From NCBI GenBank assembly GCA_964580995.1, contig CAZOMV010000127.1:1-14551 (forward strand): a stretch of 14,551 bases of DNA, written 5' to 3'. The notes beneath the pieces were generated by a model. That model was not told the origin of the DNA and made no database searches. It saw only the letters and a program-made list of their open reading frames with translations. Shown piece by piece: positions 13,775 through 14,551 of the stretch. Numbering within the stretch: the stretch's first letter is position 1; each line of letters begins with the position of its first letter. The position numbers and the translations under genes are program-made. This stretch comes from JAKJEP01 sp964580995. GTDB taxonomy: Bacteria > Planctomycetota > Phycisphaerae > Sedimentisphaerales > SM23-30.

Positions 13775-14551
13775 ATGAGTAAAAAAACAGCAAGAGCCAA
13801 TCTGCTAAGTAAACCCAACGGAAAATTTGTCATTGGGGAATATCCGGTCCCGGACCCCGGCCCGCAGGCGGTCTTGATTCGCATCGAGATGTGCGGCATC
13901 TGCGGGACGGATGTCCACACCTGGCGGGCACCGGCCGAGGCGGTCTTCGGACTGGAGTACCCGATCAGTCTGGGACACGAGATATCCGGCGTGATTGTGG
14001 CATTAGGCGAAAAAGTCACCAGAGATTCAATAGGTACGCCTATCGCAATCGGTGACAGAATCGGAGTAATTCCCGCGATCCATTGCGGCAAGTGTTACTT
14101 CTGCCGGATTGCCAAGACTCCGGAAAAGTGTACCGCCTGGAAGACGTATGGAACCTGGCCGAAAGCGGATCAGCCGCCTTATTTTACCGGCGGATATGGA
14201 GAATATCTCTACATCCATGACCCGGCCTCCTTTTTTATTAAGTCCACGACCACCGCGGAGCGAACCGCTTTTCTGGAACCGATGGCGGTGGTGGTCCACT
14301 CCATGCTGCATGCGAAGATCAAGCTGGGGGATACGGTGGTCGTGCAGGGTTCCGGTCCTATCGGTCTGCTCACCACGGCTTGTGCCAAGCTGGCGGGGGC
14401 TTCCCGGGTAATCGCTACCGGTCGGCGTAATCCGGCCCGCGTGGAGCTGGCCCAGGCGTTTGGAGCCGATTATGTTATGCTTTCCGCGACTATGCCGGCC
14501 GAAAAAGAGCGAAAAGAATTCGTCTTTTCTCACTCTTTGAACCATGTAGGA
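13775..14551 (+). CDS. Zinc-dependent medium-chain alcohol/polyol dehydrogenase, partial (3' end beyond window)
   Basis: ATG at 13775 with AAAGGG 8 bases upstream; 259 codons are visible and the frame is open to the window end. MDR-family motifs: CGICGTDVH (40-48, with C43 as likely catalytic zinc ligand), GHEISGVI (67-74, H68/E69) and a structural-zinc loop with four cysteines spaced C-x2-C-x2-C-x8-C (HCGKCYFC...EKC). Next come GYGEY, EPMAVVVHSMLHA and the Rossmann loop GSGPIGLLTTACAKLAGA for NAD(P). The family oxidises sugar alcohols, threonine and related polyols. As the fourth operon gene it probably interconverts a hydroxyl and a keto group on the same intermediate used by the aminotransferase. 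About 90-110 residues are expected to be missing. Confidence 0.92.
   Translation, partial: MSKKTARANLLSKPNGKFVIGEYPVPDPGPQAVLIRIEMCGICGTDVHTWRAPAEAVFGLEYPISLGHEISGVIVALGEKVTRDSIGTPIAIGDRIGVIPAIHCGKCYFCRIAKTPEKCTAWKTYGTWPKADQPPYFTGGYGEYLYIHDPASFFIKSTTTAERTAFLEPMAVVVHSMLHAKIKLGDTVVVQGSGPIGLLTTACAKLAGASRVIATGRRNPARVELAQAFGADYVMLSATMPAEKERKEFVFSHSLNHVG

Noticed and set aside
1..14551. CRISPR arrays, tRNA or rRNA genes, transposase genes
   Set aside because: No regularly spaced direct repeats, no recognisable tRNA or rRNA sequence and no intact transposase or integrase were seen on either strand.

Overview
The window looks like a chromosomal segment from a planctomycete of the Phycisphaerae / Sedimentisphaerales type. 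This is inferred from protein style, not from a marker gene. The clues are a secreted LamG/FnIII protein ending in a short dockerin-like tail (DTNGDCKIDLAEIAALAEDWL), a prepilin-like pseudopilin of the large planctomycete/Lentisphaerae family, a LacI-type regulator, and a cytosolic neutral-ceramidase-like hydrolase. Base composition is close to balanced and all genes use ordinary stops (TAA, TAG, TGA).

Layout. Positions 1-1128 are a low-density, decayed zone: the tail of a + strand ORF, a start-less + strand remnant, a minus-strand C-terminal fragment of a carbohydrate-binding-type domain, and a hypothetical minus-strand ORF. Positions 1129-3879 (minus) hold a secreted (alpha/alpha)6-barrel glycosidase-like gene. 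It is interrupted by one in-frame TAA inside the barrel, and the reading frame continues for another 214 codons. A good sigma70-like promoter lies upstream. Positions 3997-4551 are intergenic and hairpin-rich. A small Cys-motif protein (minus, 4552-4821) has a strong hairpin in its 5' leader. Positions 5303-8593 (minus) encode a pseudopilin followed by a 770-residue secreted protein built from a duplicated LamG-FnIII module, with an intrinsic terminator downstream.

Positions 8594-9183 form a divergent control region. On the + strand follow a LacI-family regulator (9184-10197) and a four-gene operon: ceramidase-like hydrolase, DegT/DnrJ/EryC1 PLP aminotransferase, HxlB-like SIS isomerase, and a zinc-dependent alcohol dehydrogenase cut off by the window end.

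How it fits together. The palindrome TGTTTACGTAAACA, or its 12-bp core GTTTACGTAAAC, occurs in front of the pseudopilin gene and in front of the hydrolase operon. In the latter it overlaps a predicted -35 box. A one-mismatch copy lies 117 bp from the first. The simplest reading is that the LacI-family protein co-regulates a cell-surface/secreted pair and a cytosolic operon acting on one (probably amino- or amide-substituted) sugar or polyol. This pathway is inferred and its substrate is unknown. A dispersed ~89-bp repeat with three conserved hairpins occurs once upstream of lacI and once inside the operon, just before the aminotransferase gene.
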